64,000 bases of DNA from Mesosutterella faecium (GCF_022809315.2 NZ_JAKZJU020000001.1:1302001-1366000), one strand, 5' to 3'. Shown: positions 26,092 to 34,299, counted from the stretch's first letter. A program made the numbers and translations. Notes: a model not told the origin generated them from the letters alone.

Positions 26092-27153
26092 ATGGCGCTT
26101 ACTTTGAAAGAATGCCGCGAGCGGCTCGACGCGCTCGGTCGCGTCCCGCTTGGCTTTTATCCGACGAAGCTTCACCGGCTCGAGCGGCTCTCGCGCGAGC
26201 TCGGAGTCGATCTCTGGATCAAGCGCGAGGATCTATCCGGCGTGAGCCTTTTCGGCGGCAACAAGGTGCGCAAGCTCCAGTACCTCATGAAGGACGCGAT
26301 CGCGCAGGGCTGCGACACCGTCTTCACCTACGGGGCGACGCAGTCGAACCACGTGATGCAGACCGCGACCGCCGCGAGGCGCTGCGGGCTGCGGCCCGTG
26401 CTCTACCTCGGGGCGATCGTGGAGCCGAAGCCCGGCGACGCGAGGGCGAACTTCCTGCTCGACAAAATCCTCGGGGCCGAAATCCATGTGCTGCCCTCGC
26501 TCGGGCGCTCCACCCGCGAGACGATGGAGGCGAACCGCCCGCTCTTTGACGAGCACATCAGGCGGCTCGCGGCCGAGGGGCACAAGGTCTACGACATTCC
26601 GGTCGGGGGCTCGACTCCCCGCGGGGCCGCGGGATTCGCGGAGTGCTTCGTGGAGCTCATGGAGCAGTCGGCGGCCCTCGGCCTGAAGCCCGATTTCCTT
26701 TGCCTTGCCACCGGCAGCGGCGGCACGCTGGCGGGGCTGGCGGCCGGGCGGGCGATGACGGGCGCCTCGGACGTCTCGATCCGCGGCTACACGGTGGGCC
26801 GCAAGGACCCCGGCTCCTATCCCGCGGGGATCGCGCGGCTGGCCGGCGACGTGCTCGCCCTGCTGGGGCTGCCGCAGGAGAAGGTGCAGCCCGGCGACTT
26901 CACGGTCCGCTTCGATTTCTTTAAGCCCGGCTACGAGCGCCCGAGCTCCGAGGCGAACGCCGACATCAGGCTGCTCGCCCGCACCGAAGGCATCTTTACC
27001 GATCCGGTCTACACCGGAAAGGGCTTCCACGGCATGCTCGAGGATATCCGCAGCGGTGCGATCCCGAAGGGCTCGACCGTGGTTTTCCTGCACACGGGAG
27101 GCGCGACGGCGCTCTTTTCCGAGCCCGAGATCCTGGGCGATCTCGCGGACTGA
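26092..27153 (+). CDS. dcyD: D-cysteine desulfhydrase
   Basis: 353 residues from the ATG at 26092, preceded by AAGGAGG; an in-frame ATG seven codons earlier overlaps that ribosome site and is rejected. It is a PLP-dependent fold-type-II enzyme converting D-cysteine to pyruvate, sulfide and ammonia. SLFGGNKVRKLQYL supplies the PLP lysine K58, GATQSNHVMQT the anion loop, and LATGSGGTLAGL the phosphate-binding loop. ACC deaminases are close relatives and cannot be fully excluded. A TACAAT -10 lies at 26038-26043. It ends at a strong terminator. Confidence 0.88.
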   Translation: MALTLKECRERLDALGRVPLGFYPTKLHRLERLSRELGVDLWIKREDLSGVSLFGGNKVRKLQYLMKDAIAQGCDTVFTYGATQSNHVMQTATAARRCGLRPVLYLGAIVEPKPGDARANFLLDKILGAEIHVLPSLGRSTRETMEANRPLFDEHIRRLAAEGHKVYDIPVGGSTPRGAAGFAECFVELMEQSAALGLKPDFLCLATGSGGTLAGLAAGRAMTGASDVSIRGYTVGRKDPGSYPAGIARLAGDVLALLGLPQEKVQPGDFTVRFDFFKPGYERPSSEANADIRLLARTEGIFTDPVYTGKGFHGMLEDIRSGAIPKGSTVVFLHTGGATALFSEPEILGDLAD

Positions 27154-27233
27154 AGGCTTCTCTGCAGTCTGAGGCGGCGGGCTTCGGATTCCCGCCGCCC
27201 CTCATGTCCCGCCGGAATTTCTAAAAGGCAAAA

Positions 27234-27275
27234 AAGAAGGCGGCCGAGCGGAATTCCGCTCGGCCGCCTTTTCAG
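27234..27275. terminator. bidirectional palindromic terminator
   Basis: A perfect palindrome of 34 bp (27237-27270), centred on GGAATTCC, has TTTT on the plus side and TTCTTTTTT on the minus side. It separates dcyD from the convergent yjiG-type gene. Confidence 0.93.
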
Positions 27276-27328
27276 CGCCTGTGCCCTTCCGGATCGCAGC
27301 CGCGGTCCGGAAAGCTTCTTTCAGAGCA

Positions 27329-27799
27329 TCAGACGAAGAAGTTCATGAGCCACATGCCGAGGCAGGCCATGAGAATGGAGTTCACCATCAGCATCGGCCA
27401 GTACTTCTTCGGGCAGTCCGTGAGGCCGAGCAGGCGGCCCATGTACTGGATCTGGGAGGCCATCAGAAGCAGCGCCGGGATCATGATCGTGATGTCATGG
27501 GGGGTAAGGGCGCCTTCGGTGGCGAGGCTCGCCGCGACGCCCACGCCCGCGCCGCAGGACAGCCACGTGGCGCACAGCACCGTGATTGCCTTCCCCGGCA
27601 GGCCGAAGACGGCCATCACGGGTCCGAACGTGTTGCCGATCCACTGCATGACGCCGAAGATGTTCAGCATGTAGGTGAGCACGAACGCCATCAGCACGTT
27701 CGGCAGCAGGTTGTAGAGGCCGAGGTTCAGGCCCTTGCGGCATCCGCCGATGAAGATATCGAACGGATTGTTGGATTCGACGACAGGTGCGTTACTCAT
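27329..27799 (-). CDS. YjiG-type inner membrane protein (nucleoside recognition/Gate domain), copy 1
   Basis: 156 residues with about four membrane helices. It matches the short YjiG/SpmB-like half of the Gate-domain family: NLLPNVLMAFVLTYML, FGLPGKAITVLCATWLSCGAGVGVAA, then ASQIQYMGRLLG. E. coli yjiG (about 153 residues) sits beside yjiH and the isoaspartyl dipeptidase gene. Function is unproven, but the association with peptidases suggests transport of peptides or their products. AAGGA precedes the ATG. It overlaps the upstream yjiH-type gene by 8 bp. Confidence 0.82.
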   Translation of the reverse strand: MSNAPVVESNNPFDIFIGGCRKGLNLGLYNLLPNVLMAFVLTYMLNIFGVMQWIGNTFGPVMAVFGLPGKAITVLCATWLSCGAGVGVAASLATEGALTPHDITIMIPALLLMASQIQYMGRLLGLTDCPKKYWPMLMVNSILMACLGMWLMNFFV

Positions 27800-28484
27800 T
27801 TGCGAAATCCTTCCTGTAGACAGTGTTCAAGATCAGGCGGACAAGGAACCCGCCGACGAATTTCAGGCAGAGCATGATCACGAGCGGAATCCAGATCGGG
27901 ACGAGGAAGTAGGCGATGAGGCCGCCCACCACGGTGGTGAGGTAGTTGCTGAGCATGCCCGCACCCGCGTACTGCCAGGCGCACATCACGACCAGGTCCT
28001 TCTTGCGGATGAGGCCGTTGTCGAAGAGGCCCTTGGTGAGGCCGGCGCCCGCGTCAGTCGACTGCAGGTCGGTGATCAGGGCAAGGCCGGTGAGGCCGGG
28101 CAGCCCGAGGATCGGCTTAAGCAGCGGCGTGAGCAGGAACTGGCACGCGCGCAGGGCACCGTAGTGAGCGAGCACGTCGATGAGCCCGAGCGCAAGCATC
28201 ACGCCGGGGATCAGGGTGAGGGAAAACAGGAAGCCGTCGCGGGCGCCGACGCCGCCCGCTCCGCGGAAAGAGCCTGCGCCTGCGATCTTGCCGAACTTGC
28301 CGATGAGGGTCGAGAAGTCAAGGGCCTGCAGCCACTCCCAGCCGACCGGCGCGTTGTGGAAGATGCCCGCAAAGAGGATGACGGCGAACAGGAATGAAAT
28401 AAAGCAGCCGATGGTCAGCTTTTTCTCTTTGGGAACCGCAGCAGCCTTTTTCTCTGGCTTCGGTTCGACTTTGGTTTCAGTCAT
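27792..28484 (-). CDS. YjiH-type inner membrane protein (nucleoside recognition/Gate domain), copy 1
   Basis: 230 residues. A charged, Lys-rich cytoplasmic start (about 1-22) precedes roughly six helices. The Gate-domain motif GLPGLTGLALITDLQSTDAGAG (from about residue 128) is the counterpart of the copy-2 sequence at 31 kb, where the same place reads GIPGTAGLALIGSLQSTDGGAA. It works with the overlapping YjiG-type partner. GGGAG lies about 7 nt before the ATG. It is transcribed behind the glutamate-carboxypeptidase-like gene but beyond that gene's terminator. Confidence 0.82.
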   Translation of the reverse strand: MTETKVEPKPEKKAAAVPKEKKLTIGCFISFLFAVILFAGIFHNAPVGWEWLQALDFSTLIGKFGKIAGAGSFRGAGGVGARDGFLFSLTLIPGVMLALGLIDVLAHYGALRACQFLLTPLLKPILGLPGLTGLALITDLQSTDAGAGLTKGLFDNGLIRKKDLVVMCAWQYAGAGMLSNYLTTVVGGLIAYFLVPIWIPLVIMLCLKFVGGFLVRLILNTVYRKDFANE

Positions 28485-28836
28485 TAATTTCTCCCTGATT
28501 AAGGCGGAGTCTGCGGCCGGATGGCGGAAACCTCCAGGCTGCCGTCCGCAGCAGTGCGCCGCCTCAACAGATAGATGAGAAAAAACCGGAAGGGAGGACA
28601 GGAACTCCTCTGATCCGGGCTTTCAGTCCCGGCGCTGGAAAAAGTCCCAGGCCGGTCACCCCCGGACTGCTTGACTACTTCTTTTCAGGGAGCCTTCACA
28701 GAACAGGGCACTACCGCCTTACACGGGCAGACAGCGTTGCGAAGAATAGTCGAAATGACTTGTTACAGTCAAGGCGCAGACCTGCCAAATTTTCAGCAGG
28801 CGCAGGGCTGCCGCATGTTACTGATTGTTATGGCTC
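28485..28836. other. 352-bp region without a gene
   Basis: No credible reading frame was found. It must hold the promoter and leader of the yjiH/yjiG copy-1 pair on the minus strand. An imperfect hairpin starts with CTGCGG near 28511 and ends with CCGCAG near 28551, within the leader. A short dyad CTTG-N7-CAAG lies near 28762. Neither matches a known riboswitch or operator that I recognise. Confidence 0.5.
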
Positions 28837-28877
28837 AGAAAAACGCCCGGAGGGCAGGAGGCTGCCGCAGCCGGGCG
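28837..28877 (-). terminator. terminator of the M20 glutamate-carboxypeptidase-like gene
   Basis: On the minus strand CGCCCGG (28877-28871) pairs with CCGGGCG (28850-28844), followed by TTTTT. The loop contains a second small stem (GGCAG/CTGCC). It lies 66 bp past the stop at 28944. Confidence 0.75.
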
Positions 28878-28943
28878 CAGAGTTTTTTGGGGGGCGTTCT
28901 TTCCCCGGGCGCAGCCGCCACGGGGAAAGGGCGCCGGCGCGGG

Positions 28944-30062
28944 TCAGATGAGCGAGTAGAGATTCGACTGCATCTTCACCGCGGGCTCGACCGAGCGGAG
29001 CGTGAGGAACTCGCGGTCGGTATGCATGTTGTCGCCCGCCGGGCCGCAGCCGTCGCACACCGGCACGCCGAACTCCGCAATGTGGTTGCCGTCGGCCGCA
29101 CCGCCGGCGTCGACAAAGTGCGCCTCAAAGCCTGCCATTGCGGCGGCTTTCGTGAGAAGCTGGTTGAGTTCCTTCGCGCTGTCGGAAAGCGGCATCGCAG
29201 GAATCCAGAACTCGCGCTTCGTTGTGGCGGTGACGCCCTTCACCCAGGTCTGGGCGGCAAGCTGGGCGATCCGCTCTCCGACCCGGCGCCCCTCCGCGTC
29301 GGAGCAGTAGCGGGTGTCGATGCGCACCATGGCGTGGTCCGGAATGGCGTTGATGATCTTGCCGCCTTCGACCACGCCCGGGTTCACGGTGGTGCCGGTC
29401 TCGAAGTTGTTGAGCTCGTCGTAGAGCGCCGTGGCAAAGCGCATCATGGCGACCGCCGCGTTCGCGCCATCCTGAGGGTTGTTGCCGGCGTGGGCTGTGC
29501 GGCCGTGGAACTCGACCCTGTAGGTGGCCGAGCCCTTGCGGGAGCGCACGAGCTCGCCGTTCGGACGCGCGGGCTCGCAGATCAGCACGCGCTTGGCGCG
29601 CCGGCCGATCGACACCAGCCAGTCGGTCGAGTGCGTGGAGCCGGTCTCTTCGTCCGGGTTCATCGCCACGGCGATGGACAGCCGCTTGATGTCCTCGGGC
29701 CTCGCGCTTTTAATCCCGTAGAAAATGGAGAGGATGCCGGCCTTGCAGTCGAGCACGCCCGGACCGTAGGCTTTTTCAGCGTCGCGGCGGAAGGGGCGGC
29801 GCGCGGCCTCGCCCTTCGGGAACACGGTGTCGAGGTGTCCGTTGAGCATGATGTCGTAGGTCTGGGCGCCTGGCTTGTTGGTCGCGAGCAGCCCCCGGCC
29901 CACTTCGGGCCCGAGGTCCACGAGTTCAGTGGAAAAGCCGATGGAGTCGTAGAGCTTCTTCATGTACTGTGCAGCCTGCGTGACGCCTTCCGGGTTGGAG
30001 GTGCCGGCCTCGCAGCTGACGAGCTGTTCAAGATCCTTCAGATAGTCTTCGAGCAAAGTCAT
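28944..30062 (-). CDS. M20 peptidase, glutamate carboxypeptidase (CPG2)-like
   Basis: 372 residues from the ATG at 30062, with CAGGGGAA before it; the frame stays open 34 codons upstream, but that part is not conserved-looking. It resembles carboxypeptidase G2: NGHLDTVF with the first zinc ligand, AYGPGVLDCKAG with the bridging Asp, and NPDEETGS with the catalytic Glu. CPG2 enzymes release C-terminal glutamate from folates or peptides. There is no signal peptide, so it acts in the cytoplasm. The position between two yjiHG-type membrane pairs suggests it processes an imported substrate. Confidence 0.85.
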   Translation of the reverse strand: MTLLEDYLKDLEQLVSCEAGTSNPEGVTQAAQYMKKLYDSIGFSTELVDLGPEVGRGLLATNKPGAQTYDIMLNGHLDTVFPKGEAARRPFRRDAEKAYGPGVLDCKAGILSIFYGIKSARPEDIKRLSIAVAMNPDEETGSTHSTDWLVSIGRRAKRVLICEPARPNGELVRSRKGSATYRVEFHGRTAHAGNNPQDGANAAVAMMRFATALYDELNNFETGTTVNPGVVEGGKIINAIPDHAMVRIDTRYCSDAEGRRVGERIAQLAAQTWVKGVTATTKREFWIPAMPLSDSAKELNQLLTKAAAMAGFEAHFVDAGGAADGNHIAEFGVPVCDGCGPAGDNMHTDREFLTLRSVEPAVKMQSNLYSLI

Positions 30063-30189
30063 TGCAGAAATTCCCCTGAAAGCCTGGCGGCGCCGGAGAA
30101 GGCCGGGGCCGGCGGGCTCAAAAACAACCGAAATGAGAAATAAAACTGATTTGCGATTTATCACCCTCGAGGCGCTCTCAGCGGGTACG

Positions 30190-30232
30190 AAAAAAGGCCG
30201 ATTGAGGTTTTGATCCGCAGCCGGCCTTTTTC
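30190..30232. terminator. bidirectional intrinsic terminator
   Basis: AAAAAGGCCG (30191-30200) pairs with CGGCCTTTTT (30222-30231), giving U-runs on both strands. It ends the yjiHG copy-2 transcript ahead of the M20 gene. Confidence 0.85.
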
Positions 30233-30252
30233 GCTTTTGTCCGCTTCGCGCC

Positions 30253-30744
30253 TTAGGCTGCGAGGACGATGAGCTTCATCACCCACAGGGAGATCAGGGC
30301 GACGATGATCGGGATCGCCATGGTGATCGGGATCATCTTGCCCTCGATGCCGATCACGCCCAGGCAGCGCCCGAGGTACTGGACCTGGGAGCCCATGAGG
30401 AAGATCGCAGGAGCGAGAATGCCCAGATCCGCGCCCACGAGCTTGCCGCCCTCAAAGAGCGCCACGGCAACGCCCACGCCGCCGCCCATCGACATCCAGG
30501 CGCCGAGCAGCACCATGATCGCTTCGCCCGGCAGTCCGAAGATCGCCATCACCGGTCCGCAGACCTTGCCGACCAGCGCGAGGATTCCAGTGATGTTGAG
30601 CGCCTTGATAATCACGAAGGCCATCAGCACGTTCGGAATCATAGAGTGGGTGGCGATGCCCCAGCCCTGGTAGGCGCCGCGCACGAAAACGTCGGTGACC
30701 ATCTCTTTTTTGGCCGGTGCGGCCGCTTTCTTTTCTTCAGTCAT
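30253..30744 (-). CDS. YjiG-type inner membrane protein, copy 2
   Basis: 163 residues from the ATG at 30744 with AAGGAA about 7 nt upstream; an in-frame TTG eight codons earlier is not needed. It is paralogous to the copy at 27.3 kb: IPNVLMAFVIIKALNITG, FGLPGEAIMVLLGAWMSMGGGVGVAVA and GSQVQYLGRCLG line up with it block by block. About four helices follow a Lys/Ala-rich start. It lies 42 bp downstream of its yjiH-type partner. Substrate unknown. Confidence 0.82.
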   Translation of the reverse strand: MTEEKKAAAPAKKEMVTDVFVRGAYQGWGIATHSMIPNVLMAFVIIKALNITGILALVGKVCGPVMAIFGLPGEAIMVLLGAWMSMGGGVGVAVALFEGGKLVGADLGILAPAIFLMGSQVQYLGRCLGVIGIEGKMIPITMAIPIIVALISLWVMKLIVLAA

Positions 30745-30786
30745 TTCGAATTCCTTTTCAGCTTTCAAGAAGTACGGGCAGCAGCA

Positions 30787-31482
30787 TCAGGCCTTGCCGG
30801 CCTTGCGGATGAGGAAGAGCCGCATGAGCTGCGCGGCCACCACTTTGCCGAGCAGGATGATGCCAAGCCCGACGCCAATGGAAACCGGAATGACCGGGTT
30901 GCCGTCCGCGCCGGTGAGCGTGTAGAGGATCGAGCCCGAGCCGAGGAAGTTCGTGATCGGGGCGTCGGCGGTGAGCTGGAAGGCGGCGAAGACGTTCGTC
31001 TCCTTTTCCGTGAGCTGGCCGGCGTCCTTCAGCTGCCGGGTGAGGGCCGCGCCGCCGTCGGTGGACTGCAGCGAGCCGATCAGGGCGAGGCCGGCGGTGC
31101 CGGGGATGCCGAGCAGGGGCTTGAGGATCGGGGTGAGGAGGATGCGGGCCGCTTCGAGGGCGCCGTAGTGCTCAAGCACCGTGATCATCGCGATCGAGAA
31201 CATCACGGTCGGCACCAGGGTGAGGGCGAAGCAGAAGCCGTCGATCGCGCCCGAGCCGCCCTTGCCGCGGAGATTCGACATGACGGTGTGCAGCGTTCCG
31301 GACTGGTCCATCGTCACGTTGGACACAAGCTTGCCCCAGCCGCCGTTGAGGGTGGTGAAGTCAAAGACGCCCCACCATTGGGTCGAGGCGAGAGCTCCGG
31401 AGAAGAAGACGCAGGCGAAGATGAGCGCGATGTACGCGCCCACGCCCACCTTCTTTTTGGGACTGGTAACGGCATCAGCCAT
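30787..31482 (-). CDS. YjiH-type inner membrane protein, copy 2
   Basis: 231 residues from the ATG at 31482, which has GGAG 9 nt upstream; an ATG five codons earlier has no ribosome site. It has about six helices and the Gate-domain motif GIPGTAGLALIGSLQSTDGG. It is the first gene of a yjiH-yjiG pair transcribed away from the MerR regulator at 31776. The 293-bp spacer between them could let MerR control both sides, though no MerR-type operator was recognised. Confidence 0.82.
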   Translation of the reverse strand: MADAVTSPKKKVGVGAYIALIFACVFFSGALASTQWWGVFDFTTLNGGWGKLVSNVTMDQSGTLHTVMSNLRGKGGSGAIDGFCFALTLVPTVMFSIAMITVLEHYGALEAARILLTPILKPLLGIPGTAGLALIGSLQSTDGGAALTRQLKDAGQLTEKETNVFAAFQLTADAPITNFLGSGSILYTLTGADGNPVIPVSIGVGLGIILLGKVVAAQLMRLFLIRKAGKA

Positions 31483-31775
31483 GATTGAATGCTCCATTAA
31501 GTTTTAGGAGACCGGCGCAGGGCAGGTCTCTTCCAGGAAAAAAGCCCTGCGTCCGGACGTTTCCGGCCCTTTCCCGGCCGAAACGCCCGGAAAAAGGGCA
31601 CCTGAGCAGTTTACAATATGAGACAAACGGCGCTATTCCCCTTAAGAGGTATAGCCCTGACGTAAGCCGTCCGCTAACCTCAGCGCTCTCGCCGCCCGCC
31701 CATCTCTGATAAGATTCAACAATTAACTCTGCAGTTTCTTCAGGGTTTGAGGTATTGAGAAAAGAGCGAGGCGCC

Positions 31776-32192
31776 ATGAGAATCGGCGAGCTTTCCAAGG
31801 CCACGGGGCTGCCCGTGGAAACCATCCGCTACTATGAGTCGCAGGGGCTCATCGATCCGCCGGCAAGGCTGGAGAACAACTACCGCGCCTACGGGCCGCG
31901 GCACTACTCGCAGCTGCAGTTCGTCTCGCACTGCCGCAAGCTCGGCATGGGCCTGGCCGAAATCCATGAGATCCTCGCCTACGACGGCAGCAACCCCGAG
32001 CAGGCCGCCCGCATCCACGACGTGCTGCACAGCCAGATCGCGGCCGTGGACCGCCAGATCAGCGGCCTGAAGACCCTCAAGAAGAAGCTGCTCGAACTCG
32101 AGGGCAGCTGCCATGGGCATGTCGCTGGACGCCAGTGCGGCATCATCACCGAGCTTTCGAGCCCGGTGCCCGACAACCTTAAGGACAAGTGA
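31776..32192 (+). CDS. MerR-family regulator, CadR/PbrR-like
   Basis: 138 residues from the ATG at 31776. The MerR winged HTH is at 1-70 (IGELSKATGLPVETIRYYE), followed by a long dimerisation helix (about 80-108) and a C-terminal metal loop with C112 and C121. Cd/Pb-type members also use a Cys near residue 78; here that position lacks Cys, so the metal set may differ. No metal efflux gene is adjacent. The downstream gene starts 6 bp on, so it likely heads the membrane-protein/TadA/LdcA run. Confidence 0.88.
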   Translation: MRIGELSKATGLPVETIRYYESQGLIDPPARLENNYRAYGPRHYSQLQFVSHCRKLGMGLAEIHEILAYDGSNPEQAARIHDVLHSQIAAVDRQISGLKTLKKKLLELEGSCHGHVAGRQCGIITELSSPVPDNLKDK

Positions 32193-32197
32193 GCAAC

Positions 32198-32800
32198 ATG
32201 GTTCATTTCTCGACCGCCCAGGCGCTGCTTTCGGCCGGGCTTATTTTTCTTGCAGTGGCGATACCGGTCTGGGTGCTTTACCTGGTGGGTCGCAGGATCC
32301 CGCCCGCGCTCGAGCGCAGGGGCCGCAAGTCCGGCTTTGCGGGCTCGCTCGTGCTGCTGGACGCCGCGTTCGTCTTTTTCTTCCTTTACTGGGTGCTTTT
32401 TGCGGCGATAGACGCCGCTCAGGCTTCGCGCTTCCTTTCCTACCGGGTCGACGTGCCCGCCTGGCAGATCCTCGCACCGCTCATTCCCGACGTGGTCTTT
32501 GTCGCGCTCTTCGGGTGGGTCGCCGTGCGGCTCGCGCTGGTGCGCCGCCCCCGCGTCCAGGCCGAGGCCATCGCAGTGGTCTGGGTGCTGGGGCCTCTGG
32601 CCGGCATCGCCGAGGGCCTGATATACAAAGGCGCGGTTGACTGGCAGGGACTCGCGTTTTCAGCCGCCTTCGCCGCGGTGGCGACCCTCTACCTTCTGCT
32701 CTCGGACCGCGTGAACCTCACCTACGGCACGCGCCGCGGCACGACGCTGCCGGAGCTCGATCCCCCGGGCTCCCGGACCCGCCGCGCCGGAGGAAAGTGA
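32198..32800 (+). CDS. multi-pass membrane protein, DUF2569-like (first of a tandem pair)
   Basis: 200 residues from the ATG at 32198; a GTG at 32189 overlapping the merR stop is the alternative. About five membrane helices. The C-terminal part, with W..GP.A.I, a hydrophobic helix and the ending YLLLSDRVNLTY, lines up with the next gene's C-terminus and resembles the S-x-RVK-x-T/LY ending of DUF2569 proteins. Function unknown. It is followed by its relative after 2 bp. Confidence 0.55.
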   Translation: MVHFSTAQALLSAGLIFLAVAIPVWVLYLVGRRIPPALERRGRKSGFAGSLVLLDAAFVFFFLYWVLFAAIDAAQASRFLSYRVDVPAWQILAPLIPDVVFVALFGWVAVRLALVRRPRVQAEAIAVVWVLGPLAGIAEGLIYKGAVDWQGLAFSAAFAAVATLYLLLSDRVNLTYGTRRGTTLPELDPPGSRTRRAGGK

Positions 32801-32802
32801 GC

Positions 32803-33357
32803 ATGGGCTCCTCTGGCTTCAACTGGCAGGGCTGGATCGGGGCCGCGATTCTGATCGGGCTTCTCTTTGTTCTCGTCGCGAGCCTGCGGCAGAGCGCGGC
32901 CCGCGTCGACGCGGGCCGCGGCGACCTCGCGCCCTGGCGCGGGGGCATGACGGGGCTGCTCCTCGGCTTTCTCGCGCTCGTGGTCCTCATGGCCTTCCAG
33001 AACCTCGTGCTTCTTACCGTGATCGTCTCCACGCTCTGGAGGCCGATCGTGGAAATCCCGGGGGGCTCCGCGCTGTTCTTCCGCTACGTCGTCCCTGCGG
33101 CGGCCTCCTTTGCACTGTACTCGGCGGCCGTGGCGCTTCTAGTCTGGTGCCGCAGGACCTGGGTGCCGCGCGCCGCGGCGCTGCTGCTCTGGGCCGCGGG
33201 ACCCGCCGCGGCCATTCCCTCCTTTGCGCTCTACGGCGTCCAGCCCGGCCTCATTGACTTCGGGATTCCCTCGGCCGTCGCGCTCGCCGGCACTTTCTTT
33301 CTCTTTTTCTCGCGGCACGTGAAGACGCTCTACCGCGCGGGAGGCCCCCGCCCATGA
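32803..33357 (+). CDS. multi-pass membrane protein, DUF2569-like (second of a tandem pair)
   Basis: 184 residues from the ATG at 32803, with GGAGG about 8 nt before; an overlapping GTG at 32797 is possible. About five helices. It shares helix order and the ending FFLFFSRHVKTLYR with the gene before it, so the pair probably arose by tandem duplication and then diverged strongly. Function unknown. It overlaps the tadA-like start by 4 bp. Confidence 0.55.
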   Translation: MGSSGFNWQGWIGAAILIGLLFVLVASLRQSAARVDAGRGDLAPWRGGMTGLLLGFLALVVLMAFQNLVLLTVIVSTLWRPIVEIPGGSALFFRYVVPAAASFALYSAAVALLVWCRRTWVPRAAALLLWAAGPAAAIPSFALYGVQPGLIDFGIPSAVALAGTFFLFFSRHVKTLYRAGGPRP

Positions 33358-34253
33358 CGGAAAGCCCTCCCGAGTGGATCGGCCGCGCCGATCTCGACCG
33401 TTTCCTCGACCTCACGGTGCGCGGGGGCTGGCCGGTCGCGCGGCTGCCCGCCGCCGAGGCCTCCGACCGCCGCGCGGTGCTCGCGGCCTATGCGCTTTAT
33501 CTTTTGTCTGATCCGCAGGCCGGCCCCGAGGAGGCCGCGCGCTCCTTTCTCTCTTCGGCCGGCAGCTTTTTGAGCGGCACGCCCTCGGAGCTTGCTGCGC
33601 TCGCCCGCGCCGAGGGCTGGATCGGCCCCGACGGGCTTGCCCGGGCCGCGGCCTCGCCCGGCCTGAGCGCGCGCCGCCTCGCCCTTGAAGTGGAATTTGC
33701 GGAGAACCTCAGACGCGACCGCCGCGAGAGGGTCCGCCGCGAGCTGCAGAGGAAAAACACTCTCGCCAACGCCCCCCGCTCTCCCGGGCCCGCGCCGGGC
33801 GAGGACGAGCGCTTCATGCGCGAGGCCCTCCTCGAGGCGCAGCGCGCAGGAAGAGAGGGCGAAGTGCCGGTCGGCGCGGTCCTTGTGAGCGGGGGCGAAG
33901 TGATCGGCCGCGGCCGCAACGCGCCGCTAGCCCTCCACGACCCCACGGCTCACGCCGAAGTGCAGGCGATCCGGGACGCGGGCGCGCGCTGCTCGAACTA
34001 CAGGCTCAGCGGCTGCACGCTCTACGTGACCCTCGAGCCCTGCCTCATGTGCGCCGGGGCGATCGCGCACGCGAGGCTCGGGCGCGTGGTCTACGGGGCG
34101 CCCGATCCGAAGGCGGGAGCCTTCGGCGGCGCCTGCGACGTGCGCGCTCTCGCGCCGTACCCCCGGCGCCTTGCCGTCGCGGGCGGGGTGCTCGAGAGCG
34201 AGTGCGCGGGGCTCCTCAGGGACTTTTTTGCGAAACGGCGCCGATCGCAGTAG
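33354..34253 (+). CDS. tadA: tRNA adenosine(34) deaminase TadA with N-terminal extension
   Basis: 299 residues; ordinary TadA is about 150-170. The deaminase core begins near residue 151: HAEV gives the zinc ligand H200 and the proton shuttle E202, and PCLMC gives zinc ligands C230 and C233. TadA converts wobble adenosine to inosine in tRNA-Arg(ACG). Residues 1-150 form an Ala/Arg-rich helical region (with LYLLSDPQAGPEEAARSFL) that I do not recognise, ending in a basic segment (about 120-135) that could help bind RNA. The ATGA overlap with the membrane gene shows co-translation. Confidence 0.9.
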   Translation: MTESPPEWIGRADLDRFLDLTVRGGWPVARLPAAEASDRRAVLAAYALYLLSDPQAGPEEAARSFLSSAGSFLSGTPSELAALARAEGWIGPDGLARAAASPGLSARRLALEVEFAENLRRDRRERVRRELQRKNTLANAPRSPGPAPGEDERFMREALLEAQRAGREGEVPVGAVLVSGGEVIGRGRNAPLALHDPTAHAEVQAIRDAGARCSNYRLSGCTLYVTLEPCLMCAGAIAHARLGRVVYGAPDPKAGAFGGACDVRALAPYPRRLAVAGGVLESECAGLLRDFFAKRRRSQ

Positions 34254-34299
34254 GCTTTCCACGCCCCAACCACCAACTCGGAAAAAGCAAGGCCTTGAA

